Source: Neofusicoccum parvum
Lineage: Eukaryota; Ascomycota; Dothideomycetes; Botryosphaeriales; Botryosphaeriaceae
Assembly: GCA_020912385.1 (NCBI GenBank)
Contig: CP087223.1
Location: forward strand, 434,001 to 498,000
Direction of reading: 5' to 3'
DNA length: 64,000 bases
Positions 44,546 to 57,030 of this stretch are shown here, in pieces (position 1 is the stretch's first letter; the number at the start of each line of letters is the position of its first letter). The position numbers and the translations under genes are program-made. The notes under the pieces were generated by a model, which was not told the origin of the DNA, did not search any database, and saw nothing but the letters and a program-made list of their open reading frames with translations.

Positions 44546-45951
44546 TGAGCTGGTCGCCAGCTATAAGCAAAACGTTGAAAGTAGAACTAAACACAAGTAT
44601 CTATACCGGTGAGAAATCCGATCTGTGTACCGGAGCCGTACTCAACTCGAAGAGGTAAACCGCTTTTAAGAAGAACATGGAATCTATCCAAACTGTCCGT
44701 TCGGAACTTCTCATCATAGGGACGTAGGCCATCTAGAAGGATATTGTAAGTATTACAGCCTCGCTCGGTTGACTATACAAACTCGTAAAGCCGGCGGTAA
44801 ATCACACCGCTTGTGGTCTTGTAGACATTTTCCGTCTGGAAATTTCAACATTTAATGTTAAAGCCATAACAAATTAAATAGATAGCCATTCTAAAGCTCT
44901 AGAGAATAAGATGTATATATAGAGGAAATTATATAAGTAATCCTTGGCTACCTTCCTCTTCAATAGCTGTTATATCCTTGAGCTGGTACGTTTTAAAAGT
45001 ATGAATTATAATGACCGAAGTGGCGCTCAGCCTTGAAGAAAAGAACAAGTCTATTTATAGTGGAGTTTATCAACCCGTAAGCAAGGCTGTCTTGATCGGT
45101 CAACTATATGTAGACAAATTTAGTTCACAGTACAGGCCGTGTTACCACCAAGGGATTCAACCTCTTCGACATTGCCACTGATGTCATCCTACTTTGCACC
45201 GCTTTCTTTCCTCTTTTCATCTTATCTCTCGCTGGATTCTCCGCGTAAAATCAGTAGAAATGACATGATCAAGCGCCAAGGCGTCAGCGCCAAAATATAT
45301 TGGTTCCGAGGCGGCGTCGAGAATGCAAAGACTACGCTACCAGCTTCCACGCCACCAGAGGAAGAAAGACTGGGAAAGAGCTCAGGTTCGTCCCACCTGT
45401 GTGCCTCAAGCCTACCATGGCCTTCGCCTACCTACCACAGGCCGCGCTAATGGCGCCGACTCGAGCACCAGCCTCGCCAGCCCGGTCACACCCCGCTCAA
45501 TCAGCAGATCCACCAGCTTCGCTCATCCGCGCCAGAAAGCTGGTTCGTGTCAGACAGCATGACAGGAGTGGGCAAAAAGCTCCAGCCAATCTGGTTATAT
45601 CAGCCGGTACGGTCCTGCTTCGCTACCTCATCATCCATCGTCTCCATACAGCTTACTGATTATGCACCCTGCGGCGTCCTTTCCCGCGTGTTCAGACCCG
45701 TTGTAGGTGAACTCCAAGTGAGTAACGACCTAGGTTAGCGCAGAACCCTCTCCCCTCCTATCTTATCTCGGCGAGGAGGTCTAGGTCCTCGCCGTAGCCC
45801 GTAGTAATACAGTGACTGAGGCTGCCAAACCCCTCTCCAGCTACTTATCGTTACCAACAAGTAGCAAGGACTACACCGGTCTAACGTCATGTTTAACGGT
45901 GCTGTACTGGCTAATTATACCCTAACGTAAATAAGAATGGCATTAAGAATC
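44546..45951. other. No supported gene
   Basis: Mixed composition. Overlapping small plus frames at 45139-45738 are Ser/Pro/Arg-rich and without motifs. The stretch 45740-45950 holds two hairpins and may be the edge of an old mobile element. Confidence 0.4.
45769..45794. other. 9-bp perfect hairpin
   Basis: CGGCGAGGA (45769-45777) pairs with TCCTCGCCG (45786-45794) across an 8-nt loop. A second stem, GCTACTT/AAGTAGC, follows near 45840-45865. Function unknown. Confidence 0.6.
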
Positions 45952-46167
45952 TGTCAACCACATTGGCCCGTAATCACGTGTTTTGTTTGCTTTTGCTTAT
46001 ACACGCGTTCTTTCTTTACTTTTTGCCGCACCATACACTTACCCCTACACACCTCATTTACCCCGATTATGCGTATTTCCGTAAATCCGATCATTACACG
46101 TATATAGCAGACCTCAGTAGCAACAATGAGAAAACCAGCGGTGTATTCTTTCTCGCGCCGTTCGACA
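45952..46167 (+). repeat. Solo LTR-like element, family L3, copy 1
   Basis: 216 bp, TGTCAACCACATTGGCCC...CGCCGTTCGACA, flanked by perfect GAATC duplications (45947-45951, 46168-46172). Two further copies are at 57543 and 58834. TG...CA ends and 5-bp duplications fit a solo LTR. No coding region. Confidence 0.85.
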
Positions 46168-46357
46168 GAATCAAATACTACTAAGCTACCGAAAAAGATA
46201 ATTAAAGCTGTTGTTAATACATTACGTTGCGAAGTCAGGTGAAGCAATAGTAGATGAAAGACGCGGTAATGTATAATCGGCTCTTGTATCTGCATAGACA
46301 ACATCGAAATCAAACCCATTTTTACATGTCAGACGGTAACGGTCATTGTAACTAATG

Positions 46358-46829
46358 TGTAACGGCGGGCCTCTGCCTCTAAGGATCAAACACCAAAGAG
46401 GGTGGTAAGCCGTGTAGGGTTTTACCTTGAGTGGGTACAAGGTAGGGGAGAGAACAAGTGTAAACGAATACACGTGACTGAGCACTGCGTGCGAAGGCCG
46501 TGTTACCAATAGAGTCCAAATTCTATTGTGAAGTTGACCACGAAGGTCAAAGCTATCTAAGGAGTGTGGTTTATATACTGTAAGAAAGTGTCTACAATCT
46601 ATATGCTCAGTAGGCGTACTATGCTCAAGCGCTGTCCTCTCTGAGCCTTGTGGGGCATCTGAGCGGCAGCGCTCAGAGGTCCTATCCGCTCATTTGTCTT
46701 GGCGGATGAGCGGGTGGGTCTACTGATCGTAGGGATCACGTGACCTCGGTTCCTTAGGATTCCGACTTCTGTCGTTTCCTGCGGGGCTAATTCCCAACTT
46801 CCTCAACCTGTGGAGGCTGCGTCGTAACA
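46358..46829 (-). repeat. Solo LTR, family L1
   Basis: 472 bp, TGTAACGG...CGTAACA on the plus strand (the reverse of the 38984 copy), with perfect TAATG duplications (46353-46357, 46830-46834). It landed on the stop codon of the minus-strand coiled-coil gene and supplies that gene's new C-terminal codons. Confidence 0.92.
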
Positions 46830-47995
46830 TAATGCTCTATTTGATATTTGATATTCCAGCGCACGTCGAAGATCCATCCGAATAGACTTTTCAATAGTTT
46901 CCAGCTCTTCTGGTACTCTATCGTGCAATCCACCTTTGCATCAAGCAAGCGATCCTCAAGGTTTTCGTGTAAAGAGCCATCCATCTCATCCTTGGCTTCC
47001 TCAAGCCGTTCATGCTCGCCAGCCCCTTCGCCAACAGCAGCCTCCCCGACTACGTCGCCGCCTGCAACCCCGCCGCGCTCTCGGGCGCCCGCATCGGCGT
47101 GCCAGCCAACTTGCTCGAGCTCAACGCGCCGTACCTCGCCTCCGCCGAGCTCTCCGCCTTCCACGCCGCCCTGACCATCCTCGCGGCGGCCAGCGTGACC
47201 ATCGTCCCGGACGCCAACTTCACCGCCTTCGCCGAGTACGCGGCGTCCAACAGCGAGACGCTCGTCCTCAACGCCGACTTCCTGGTCAACCTGCGCGCCT
47301 ACCTCGCGACGCTGACCGTCAACCCGACCGACCTCGCCGACCTCGCCGGCGTGCGCGGCTTCACGCGCGCCTTCACGCGCGCCTTCGGCCCCGAGGACTA
47401 CTGCTTCATCCAAAACCACATCCCGCAGTTCGCCAAGCCGCTGTTCATAATGGTTGATGATGTCCTCCTTTGTGATTGCCAATTGCGTTTCGAATGCCTT
47501 TGCCGTCTCCACCAACCACTTCTCAACCCTTTCCTCAAGATCTCCATCCTCGCCATCATGAACAGCTCGCTTGCTCTTCCTGGTATCGCGCTCTGCACGG
47601 AGTAATGGGGCTGTTGGCGGCAACTCTTAGCTATGTGATCAGAGCGACGGCACGCATACGCTTACAAGTGGTGCGACCAGATGGAGGGGACGGCGCGAGC
47701 TCATCGTAAGATGGTGGGACAACGATCTGCCGCTCGATAATCTGCCGCCCTTACCGCCGCACGGCTGCTGAAGCTCACCGGGCAACGGGTCAAATGGTAC
47801 TTCGGTCAGCTTGCACAGGCTCCGCAGCTGGTTGGCAGAAATGTTGTTGCGGGAGACGTACAGCGTGAACGACGCTGCGTTGGAGAGTGAGTGCAGAGCC
47901 CAGAGGATTCGGACTCGAATTGCAGTGGCGTGTCCAGCGGGCCGACAACCACAGCAGATTGCTTTACTGACAGGGAGCGTCTGACGCATCCTCAT
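46787..47995 (-). pseudogene. Coiled-coil protein gene with antisense amidase insert and LTR-derived end
   Basis: The minus-strand gene contains ILWALHSLSNAASF, VSRNNISANQLRSLC, a frame change near 47770, then VVPPSYDELAPSPP. A 55-bp intron (47611-47665, GTAAGC...CAACAG) follows, and exon SPLLRAERDTRKSKR leads to DLEERVEKWLVET, INHYE, RLEEAKDEMDG and WNIKYQIEH. This order (short helical head, PPSYDEL linker, coiled-coil tail) is common among uncharacterised fungal proteins. The coil is split between INHYE and RLEEAK by a 435-bp antisense amidase piece that keeps the frame. Before LTR insertion the gene ended IEH-stop. The frame change makes function doubtful. Confidence 0.55.
47014..47442 (+). 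pseudogene. Internal fragment of an amidase-family gene
   Basis: The plus strand reads ALSGARIGVPANLLELNAP, then LTILAAASVTIVPDANF, SNSETLVLNADFLVNL and GVRGFTRAF. This is the linker region of fungal amidase-signature enzymes (C-terminal to the Ser-cis-Ser-Lys core, which is absent). GC content is far above its surroundings. The six-base GTTCAT occurs at both ends (47008-47013, 47443-47448). It lies antisense within the coiled-coil gene. Confidence 0.7.
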
Positions 47996-50912
47996 AAGGG
48001 GTGAGTGTCGTCGGATAGCATCAGACGGGCGCCTGAGATTCTGAATGGCTTCTTCTTCGATATCAACATGTTCTCCTCATAGGGTCCGACTTTCTCGGGG
48101 ATTCTCTGCCTTGCATGGTTTCTTCGCTCGGGTCGTAATGTTATTTGAGATCCACAGCCCGCTTGTCACCGGCTGCACGAAAGCGCGAGAAGGCTTAGCG
48201 ACGAGATCACAAGTCCATAAGAAGGCTGATAGCACCGGTGAAGATGGCAGTCCACCAGTATGCCCACCACAATCCTTGTGACACTCCAACGTATCCAGCT
48301 GTGATCGACTCTCAAATTCAACTCCATGTACAGTACCTGTTTCAGCAATGTACTCTTTGCTTGTACATCTCCCTCCGCTCCTCCCACCAATGCCAGCACC
48401 GCCACCCTCGACGCGTCCCGCATTCTTCGAGTGCTCGCCCGCTAACCGTTGACAGACCTGCACGAGTACATAGGCGCCAGCATCTTCCTTACCACCCCTC
48501 ATCCAATCACCGGCGAAACTGTGATCAGCCGCTTATCCGCTCTTTGCAACTGCCAAGCATACGTGGGATTCGTGAAGGCTTGGTGAACTCAAAGGTACGA
48601 CGTGGAAATTTCGAAACACTACAACAGATAAACCTCCGATTCACCTGATGAAAATGAGGCTGAGCTCCGATGTGCTGGGCCAGGATGGGGGAGTGGTTCA
48701 GGAGGTTTGAGAATGGCAGGGTGGTGTAGTTGGGGCGGTGGGTGCTGATGGCGGCATGCTCTACGCGCGCGAGGTGGAGCGTGGGTGCGGACACTTTTCT
48801 TTTCGTCAAGCTCTCTCATCTCGTTCCTTGCACGCACATCCGCTACTCATGGCCTGACTCTACCTCGGCCGAAATCAAACCCAAGAATCAGCTCCCCACG
48901 AGCGGATTCTTCCTTGGCGACATACGCGTACCACGGTGGGACACAGGCGAAGGCCGGCAGAAGCACGCCGCTAAAGACCCAGAGCGCAATGTCGTCGGCC
49001 GAGTCCCATACGTAGTGGGTGCCGCCGAATTTAACGGTCATGCCACCCTTCTTCGTTCACAGGGCTAGGAGAATAGATGGTAAGATTGATCCGCCCTATG
49101 GCCAGGATATGCTCGGGACATCTCATGACGTAGACCGGCGTCTTTTTTCAAAGAGTCCTAAAGCTAAGAAGCAATCGAAGCTTCAAGCAGATTCTCGTAC
49201 GTGCTATGCTTCCTCGCCATGCACATCCACACAGACTAGTACCAAAAGCCCACTTGGACACTCCACCCAAGGGCGGTTAGATCCAGCCAACCAGGTCACC
49301 GACCCACCACCGCGAACACCCGGGCTCCCCGCCCATCTTCCCATTATGCTTAAACGATCCGACATAGGCACAACGAAGACGAGCCAGGTGTACAGCGGCG
49401 CTTCGCGGTTGCGCTGCGGACGCGGCTTTGGCGTGGAAGGACTCGTCCATGGGGCGGCAGGTGGTAGCTGTGCGTGCAATCTGCTCAGATTAGCTTGGCG
49501 ATGGACATTGGCGTAGTAGTCCTCCCGGTTCTGTTTGTTTTTGCACTAGAAGCGGCCGGAGAAGACTAGATGGTAGACAGGCTCGCTGTCTGTGCAGTGG
49601 GAAGGCTCTCGCAGCGGTTGTTCGGGTAGGCGGGCGACGACGTTGATAAAGGCTCACTGGAGTGGGCGCGGATATACATCGCACTCTTGGCTCGGTAGAA
49701 CGCCGTCAGGAAAGTGAAGAGATCCTTGCAATGGATGGCCGTGGTTATTCTGAGTTTACTTGTTTAATGCCTTGACTGAAGACAGCCAGGGCGACATGTA
49801 GCGTGTTCAGGTGGTGAATTACAGCACGAGCGAAGATGATGAGTCCATAATGCAGGGACAGAGTAATGCGAGCGTGCCCGTCGAGGATGGTGGTGTAATT
49901 GATGTTGCTGCTCAGCCGATCTGAATTGTGCGGCCACCGCAGCTGAGTTTCTATGGTCGGCTTAGAGCGGGCGCTGTCGAACATGTACTCAGAAAGATCT
50001 GGTGAATTTTCATATGCTACAATGGAATTTGAAGTTGACCACTAACGATATGAAACCTTACTTGATGAAACCGGACAGCTCTTCTACGTCCTGGTCCACG
50101 GCATACCAAGAATTACAAAACAGCCAACACGGTTTTCATTATTCATAGAAACCAAATCATACCCCTCGCCTTACGGACCTGCTTTCGGTATCTCTTTTTT
50201 CCTCTGCTATTAACCATGACCCAAGTTCCGCTGTTTCCCTGTGGTTCTCCAATCTCGTTGTGGTTGTTCGGCACGACCTGGTCAGCTGCAACACCGTTGC
50301 GTGATGTAATTTGTGCCGGTTGGTTCTGAGGATTTGCTTCCGCCTGCTGAAGCTTTAGTTAAAAGATTAAAAGCTGATAAATCGTAATTACCTGAGCAAT
50401 ATGCTCTGGATACGATGGAGGAGCTTGGACATCTTTTGGAGGTTCTCGAGGTGCGAGTTTATGCTCTATTGTTTGTTGGTTAGCTAAGTTTGCTCTCTAG
50501 TACATAACGTGAGCATCGTACTCTGTGTCGGGCGATTAGGCTGCGCGTGGCTAGCATGATTTGCCCTTGAATGGCCATGCGTGCAGTTGGTTAAGCCGGG
50601 TTGCTTCGAGCGCTGGTCGCTACTGAATGTTCCCTTTAGATAGTTATGTTGGCGTCTCATGGTGGCAAAAGAATCCCAGATATACTATCAACGTGTTGTC
50701 GGTTATCATGTCTAGTATGAGACACTCAGCTGATGTTTACTCACCGAGAAGTGAAGACTGCGTTGATGGGGGAACTGGAGCACTCGGATATGCGGTCCAT
50801 TATTATATGCAGAAAGACAGCCTAGCATACCCCACACAAGTTGAACAGGCGTCGTGTAGCGTCAATCACGTGCAGAGGTGACTATGCTGATTGGCGAGTT
50901 TCCGAGGTGCCA
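47996..50912. other. No intact gene; scattered minus-strand protein-like pieces
   Basis: Minus-strand pieces such as HQAFTNPTYAWQLQRADKR (about 48530-48590), DIALWVFSGVLLPAFACVPP (about 48900-49000) and a hydrophobic frame at 49745-49984 look like parts of degraded genes. Frames shift repeatedly and no family is recognised. Confidence 0.35.
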
Positions 50913-52784
50913 TACGTTAAATGGAAGAAGACTAGCCGAGAGGCCCCCTCCGGACTCTAGAGATGTCGAAGGTGCCGCCAACTACCTAACAGGAGTCGTC
51001 TCTACGTCACTACAGAACCATGTCCCAAAAGCCAGGCCGTCACCGTACGTTAAGAAGTGGTGGACAGCAGACCTTACCCAGCTGCGGAGGTTATTCACGT
51101 ACTTCAGAAACCAGGCGCGAGCCGTCCAAAGGTGGGGACAGCAGGATAGCTGGCTAGAGGAACAAGTAAAAGTAGCAGTAAAGAGATTTCATGACACTAT
51201 AAGACGACAAAAGCGAGCCTACTAGAAAACCTTTCTAGCAGAGCTAACTAATATCTAGAAAGCAGCAAGATATCTCTCTAGCTTAGAAAAGAACAACTTC
51301 GCTCAAATTGCGCGTATACATTACCGAAATGGCTGTACTAAGTCGGATAAAGCAATCTCAGAAGCTCTCATTGAGAACTTCTTCCCAGAACTTCTGCTAG
51401 TACAAGAACGCACACAGAACGAGACGCACCAGGCTCCTAACAACCAGTTTAGCCACGCCCCTCTCTTAATAGATGAAGTCAAAGAGGCAATCCTCTAAGC
51501 TAGCCCGTACAAAGCACCTAGAGCAGACGGGATACTAGCAGTAGTCTGGCGTGAACTCTGGCCAGTAGTCAACAAGTATATCCACTAATTATTCAACGAG
51601 TCGCTGCTGCAAGGCTACCTACCTAGTCATTAGCGACTCGTAAAGATTGTTCCTCTACGTAAGGTAGGAAAACCGGACTACGAACTCCTATAAGCATATA
51701 GGCCGATCTCGCTGCTGTCAACGCTAGGGAAAGCGCTTGAATCAGTAGTTACGGAGAGGATATCTGCCCTGGTTGAAGAGTACTCTCTATTGCTAAAGAA
51801 CTATTTCGGGGCCCGGAAACAGCGATCTACAGTACAAGCACTAACGGTCCTCTAACAGCGCATCTACGACGCGTAGCGCGATGGGAAGGTCCTATCGCTA
51901 CTCTCGTTTAACGTTAAGGGTGCCTACAATGGCGTAGCGAAGGAGGTACTCCTCAAGAGGCTCCGTCAGCGGAGAATTCCTGAGACTCTTGTTAAATAGA
52001 TTAACGCATTCTGCTCTGGTAGAAGTGCGTCGGTAGTAGTCAACGGGAAGACCTCAGAGGAAACAGACCTCCTATAGGTAGGACTACCACAAGGATCGCC
52101 TCTCTTACCAATCTTATTCCTCTTCTTCAACGCAGACCTGGTCCAGTCAGTTATAAATAAGAATAAAGGAGCATTTACGTTCGTCGACGACTATAGTACC
52201 TGGGTTACTGGCTACTCGGCCGAAGAGAACGTGGCAAAACTTTAAGACACTATAGTGCCCCGGGTAGAGGAATGGGAGGCAACAAGCGGTGTAATATTCG
52301 AAGCCGGGAAGACAACGCTTATCCACTTTATAAGAACTCCCTAAAGACTATCGGACTAAGCGGTGACAATAAAGGGGAATAAAGTACACCTAAAGACGGA
52401 GGCTAAAATTCTCGGTGTTATCTTTAACTAAGAACTGAAGTTTAGAGCCCACGCAGGCAGGATCGCGAAAAGGGGAACCTAGGCCGCCTTGGCGCTAAGA
52501 AGGCTACAGGGCCTACGGCTAAGCAGCGTACGCCAGCTCTTCATAGCAACGGTAGCGCTAATAGTTGACTATGCCTCGCCGGTGTGGGCACCCGCGGCCA
52601 CATACCTGACGCTTAGATCACTTGAAGCGATTTAAAGGATTGTAGGAAGAGCCATTACGGGGGCCTTCAGGACTATTGCCCTACTAATTCTAGAGGTTGA
52701 AGCAGCAATCTTACCTACTAGGATTCGCCTTGAACAATAAATACTCCGGTTTTAGGTCAACTATCACACTCTCCCGCAGTCTCA

Positions 52785-53907
52785 GGCAAGGAAAAAGGGA
52801 AAAAAGAGTTCGAAGAGAATCGGAGAAATGACTCACCAAACACGATATACATCTATTCGGATGGGTCAGCAACGGGACCGAAAACCTCATGGGCCTTCGT
52901 AGCCTACAGGGGAGAAGAACAACTACACGCGGAAGGCGGAAGCCTGCCCAAAGCGGAAGTATACGATGCGGAGATCCGAGGGGCAACCGAAGGACTTAGT
53001 TGGGCGGAACAGATGAAAGAACGGCTGGCGCCGGAGAAAATCGTCCTCTGCATAGACAACACGTCGGTAATCCGAGGAATCACTGGACACACCCCGAATA
53101 GTTCGCAAAGCCAATTCACCAGGCTTAAGGACATGAAACGAAGGCTCGAACCCATCACCGTCGAAACAAGATGGTGCCCAGGCCACGTGGGAATAAAAGG
53201 GAACGAGGAGGCGGATGCACTGGCTAAGGCATCAGTAGACTTACCAAATACCGAGGTAGATATCACAACAGTCGCCTGGGCTAGGAGGAGGAACAGGGAG
53301 AAAAGGACACGTGATTACACCACGTGGTGGGAAAAACACGCACCCACAACCTATATAACCCTGGGACTCGAAGTGGGAAAACGAATACCCGAGCTGACGT
53401 TAACAAGACAGACGCTACACAGACTCATAGCCGAAAGGACGGGTCACGGGGACTTCGCAGAGTACCACAGAAGATTCAAGCACGAAGGGAAAGAACTTAC
53501 CTGCAAGTGCGGCGCCGAGAAGGCGCAGTGGCACTTCATCGACTGTCCGCAGACAGTACGATGGATCTACCCGGAGATCGCAACAAACGCAGAGAAAGTC
53601 AGGAACCTCCTTGGACTAAAAGGATGGTTCCTCTTTCAAAGCCTCGTTGAGACAACGGGGGTGTATCGGGGCGGCTAGAAGCCGCAGGTGGGAATACGCC
53701 GAACCAAGAAAACGGCTTTAGCGCAGTCCACAGAGACAGGGAAGTAACGGGTAGGCTCGAAGCCAGCCCACTACTGCATAAGGAAAACAGAAAGAGAAGG
53801 GTCTCATTTATCACGCGAAAAGGTGGTAAAACTCCACCCGTCTGTAAGCCCTAAGGGAGGCAGCTAGCAGATAGTTAGCACACAGTAGACGTTAATACAA
53901 TCATCAT
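52785..53907 (+). mobile_element. Nested 5'-truncated LINE, not RIP-mutated
   Basis: Inserted in the older LINE with a 14-bp duplication CTCCCGCAGTCTCA (52771-52784, 53908-53921). 1,123 bp, consisting of the RNase H and zinc-finger end of a different LINE family, a 3' untranslated region, and an AATCATCAT tail. Its reading frame is intact from the truncation point to 53678, in contrast to the stop-filled host LINE. Confidence 0.9.
52787..53678 (+). CDS. C-terminal part of LINE polyprotein: RNase H and CCHC finger
   Basis: Partial coding sequence without its own start (an ATG at 53013 is internal). RNase H catalytic acids are visible in IYSDGSATG, the E of DAEIRGATEGL, CIDNTSV and NEEADALAK, with CPGHVGIKGNEEAD before the last. 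A C-terminal CKCGAEKAQWHFIDC finger (residues about 245-260 of this part) likely binds LINE RNA. It ends GVYRGG-stop. No RT domain remains owing to 5' truncation. Confidence 0.85.
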
Positions 53908-55495
53908 CTCCCGCAGTCTCATCCATTCTAGAGGTTGAAAAGAGCTATTAACCCAGCGAATAAAAGATTCGTCTCGCCACTCCAACAGATAATGCTCTTG
54001 GCTGGAGAAATAGACACCGAACGGCTAGAGGCAATCCAGCCGTTTATGAGGATGCCCTAGGATAACAGACCGGTAGTAAAGATCGAGAGCCTGGAGACAG
54101 TAAGCCTATAAGCAAGCACACCCCCAACGTTAGAGGTAGCCATCTTCACCGATGGCTCACAAAGAAACCAGAGAGTCGGCGTCAGCATCTCCTACGTGGA
54201 TAGTAAAGGCGTAACTGCTATAGCACACTCGCTCCTAATAGGTAGATCGGACTCAATCGATATCCTACACGCGGAACTACGGGCAATCCAGCAGGCCGTG
54301 GCCCTAGTACACGGTATATAGTCCAAAGAAGCCGTCGCCGCGTACCCAGGTATAGCAAGGACGAAACACATCATCTATAGTAATAGCAAGACAGCCCTAC
54401 GCTCCCTACTCCGACCGTGGCAGAGGCCAAGCCAGGAGGTTATCAAAGATACCCTCAACCTCCTACACCAGACCCAACAGAATAACGGGCCGCTAATTAA
54501 GTTCAGATGGGTGCCAGCGCACTAGGGAATCGCTGGAAACGAGAGGGCAAACCAACTAGCCCTACGGGCCACAGGGGGTACCTAAGAGCCCCTGCCTAGC
54601 ACGATGTTACGGTCCCTAGCGCTAGTAAAATGTGAAGCCGTAACTGCGAAGAAGAGAAGGGAATTATTTAAAGCCGTAAAGGGAGGTGAGGCATCTCGTA
54701 AACTCGATTAGGCACTTGCTCAGCTCCATACGAAACGGCTATACAACCAACTCAGCTATAGGGAGGCCTTAGTCATTGCCTAGCTGAGAACGTCTAAAGC
54801 GAACCTTAACGAACCGCTATATAAAATAAAGCGAGCGTAGTCAGCAGCGTGTACCTGCGGAGCAGAGAAGGAGACGGTCAAGCATTTCCTCCTCGAGTGT
54901 ATACGCTGGATGGATATCCGGGTAGAACTACAAAACACCCTTAGAGACAGATTCAGCGACCTTGTATACATGCTAGGAGGCTGGTCAGGAACAAAACTAC
55001 CGAATGGAAAATACAGGGACGGACCACTAGACAAGTGGCGGGCGAGTACGAGCGCGATTAGAGCAACGGCAGCTTTTACTTTAGCTACCGGAAGGCTTAA
55101 TACAACCAGGGACTAGGAAACTACGATGGCTACTCAATTACCCATCTTTCTACCAGCTAGTTGTCACGCTGATACAGGGACTGACAACACTCGGGAATTA
55201 GTCTTGATGAGGCCGGGCACGAAGGATCTAAGCAGTACCTCCCCTTTTACGCTCAACAGCCTTGGCCTTGACGCTTTTTTTTTTTTTCTTTTCCTTTTCT
55301 TTCCTATCTTTCCTACGTAAACTACGCTCGTTCTAAGAAGGATAGCGACTTCTATTCAGTGTGTGGGCCTTGGATGAACCGGGATCCCAATGTAGTTTAG
55401 CGCAGATTTAGCGATATTGTCCCTATGGCCCGCGGAGGCCGACGGGGTGTATGAATACTACTACTACTACTACTACTACTACTACGTTAAATGGA

Positions 55496-56687
55496 CATGA
55501 CTGCATGATGCAAGGCTGAGTCTGCAGACGACACGCCACAGGTGGCCTTTACGGCGGGGTCGCGCAACGTGTCCTCCGTTAAATGACCAGAGCCCACTGA
55601 GTCATATCTTGTCATGCGTGATTGATGCAGTTGCGTTTCTGAGCCTTCTGTCATTCGGCGAAAGCTTTATAAATACCTTCTGAAAGCTTCGTTAGCCTGA
55701 CTTCATATGGGTCCAGTAAGCTTTGTCACTTCGCAACCCGCAGCGAAGTTCTACTTACATACTATGTATTCATGCACCCCGCCTTCTGCAGTCGCCAAAT
55801 TCAGCACCGTCCGCATCTCCAAGGACTTCCGGGAGTCACGGGGAGGTTCTCTATCTATATCAGGATGTAAGTGATGGAGGAGAGGCTTTCAAGGTTAGAG
55901 ATTAAAGTAACATTATGCATGCCAACACTTGGTAGCCCCTCAACCCCAGGCTCATTTCTCTTCGCATAAGGAGTGCGCTCACAAGTCGGACGCGGCTCTT
56001 TCAGAGGCCCAATCCATTCGCCGCAGCACGAAAGAGAGAACGCAAGGCAGTAGTGGAATGAATTATTATCTCCGTAGACGGTAACGGGGAATGTTCAAGC
56101 GTTATTCAGGGGAGAAGCACATAGGAAGGCTTAGTAGAGGAATGAGTCTTCAACCACGTAGCTTTGATAGAAAACAACACCGACACTTCATGAGCTTGCA
56201 GATTGATTCCAGCGCAGTTCCTGATGCCAGCAGCTATTCTATACGCACAGCTTCGTACTTCAGACGTATAGAAAGTCTCCAATCTTTTACACGGTACTCG
56301 TATTCTGTTGAAAGAACCCGTGCCAGTCTCTCTCTCCTGTGTTTAAGGGAGGGGGGGTATAAGTGGCTGTCAAGCCTCCAGGAGCAATTGGATGTGATCC
56401 GTCCTTTTGCTCCATTCCACACATTCATCGTGGTTGGTATGTATGGTTGTGCTCATGTTGATGCGTCGGGCAGCGAGCTGTGGTGCGGTTTGTTTTGCTG
56501 GATAAGACCAGCCTTGGATTGCATTTGCAGCCGCGCTGCGAGGTCGATATCGAGTTGAGTTGAGTTGATATCATTTACCCCGACCCATCGCCCTAAGCGA
56601 TATGCAGGCTACAGACTATTCAAAGGAATGTGCTACTGGATAGTGTACACTAAGAGATAACAAAGGAAATTAGGAGGCAGCACACAG
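55496..56687. other. No supported gene
   Basis: TTTATAAATA at about 55667 precedes a 56-codon plus frame from the ATG at 55705 with a GTAAGT just at its end. This could be a first exon but nothing downstream confirms it. The plus frame 56091-56558 has no motif. Confidence 0.35.
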
Positions 56688-57030
56688 TTATCCTCTCCTT
56701 AGAAGAGGATAAGGCATCGCTCCTTTACATTGGGCTGCTCCTGTCGGGTGGTCTTGATTGCAGTCTGCGCACTTCGGAGGGGTATCTGAGCTACAGTCCT
56801 TCTTGTTGTGCTCCGCTAAGCAGTGCCCACACCTTTTCTTCTTTTTGCAGTTCCATGCTAGATGTCCAAACTGAAGGCACCGGTGGCACCTCTTCCTCTC
56901 CATCCGATAGGGCTCGACACGGTTGGTGTAGCTCTGGCCGAATACAAGTCCGTTCTGGATAGCGTTTTGGGCTGCTTCTTGCGTGCTAAACCAGATGCCT
57001 AGAGGTCGATATCGATTGATCGTGTGGTGA
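56688..57030 (-). pseudogene. LINE ORF1 (gag-like) fragment with three zinc knuckles
   Basis: The minus strand reads RPLGIWFSTQEAAQNAI, then CHRCLQFGHLAWNC, CGHCLAEHNKKDC and CADCNQDHPTGAAQC. This is the usual C-terminal series of CCHC knuckles of Tad1-type ORF1 nucleic-acid-binding proteins. The frame stays open up to 57251 but loses similarity beyond about 57030. No RT is adjacent, so it is an isolated scrap. Confidence 0.8.

Larger units (their letters stand above)
50926..55482 (+). mobile_element. 5'-truncated RIP-marked LINE (Tad1-like), split by a second LINE
   Basis: Flanked by a 13-bp duplication TACGTTAAATGGA (50913-50925, 55483-55495) and ends in about ten TAC units. Its own sequence is 50926-52784 plus 53922-55482. 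It reads the pre-RT linker (ARPSPYVKKWWTADL), RT (YRPISLLSTLGK, LPQGSPL, catalytic TFVDD near 52180), RNase H (IFTDGSQRN, RWVPAH) and the CCHC end (CTCGAEKETVKHFLLEC). Many CAG/TGG codons became TAG. The endonuclease domain and ORF1 are absent. Incapable of movement. Confidence 0.9.

Noticed and set aside
45740..45950. Helitron 3' end suggested by the strong hairpin
   Set aside because: No CTRR terminus at the expected distance and no Rep/helicase sequence nearby.
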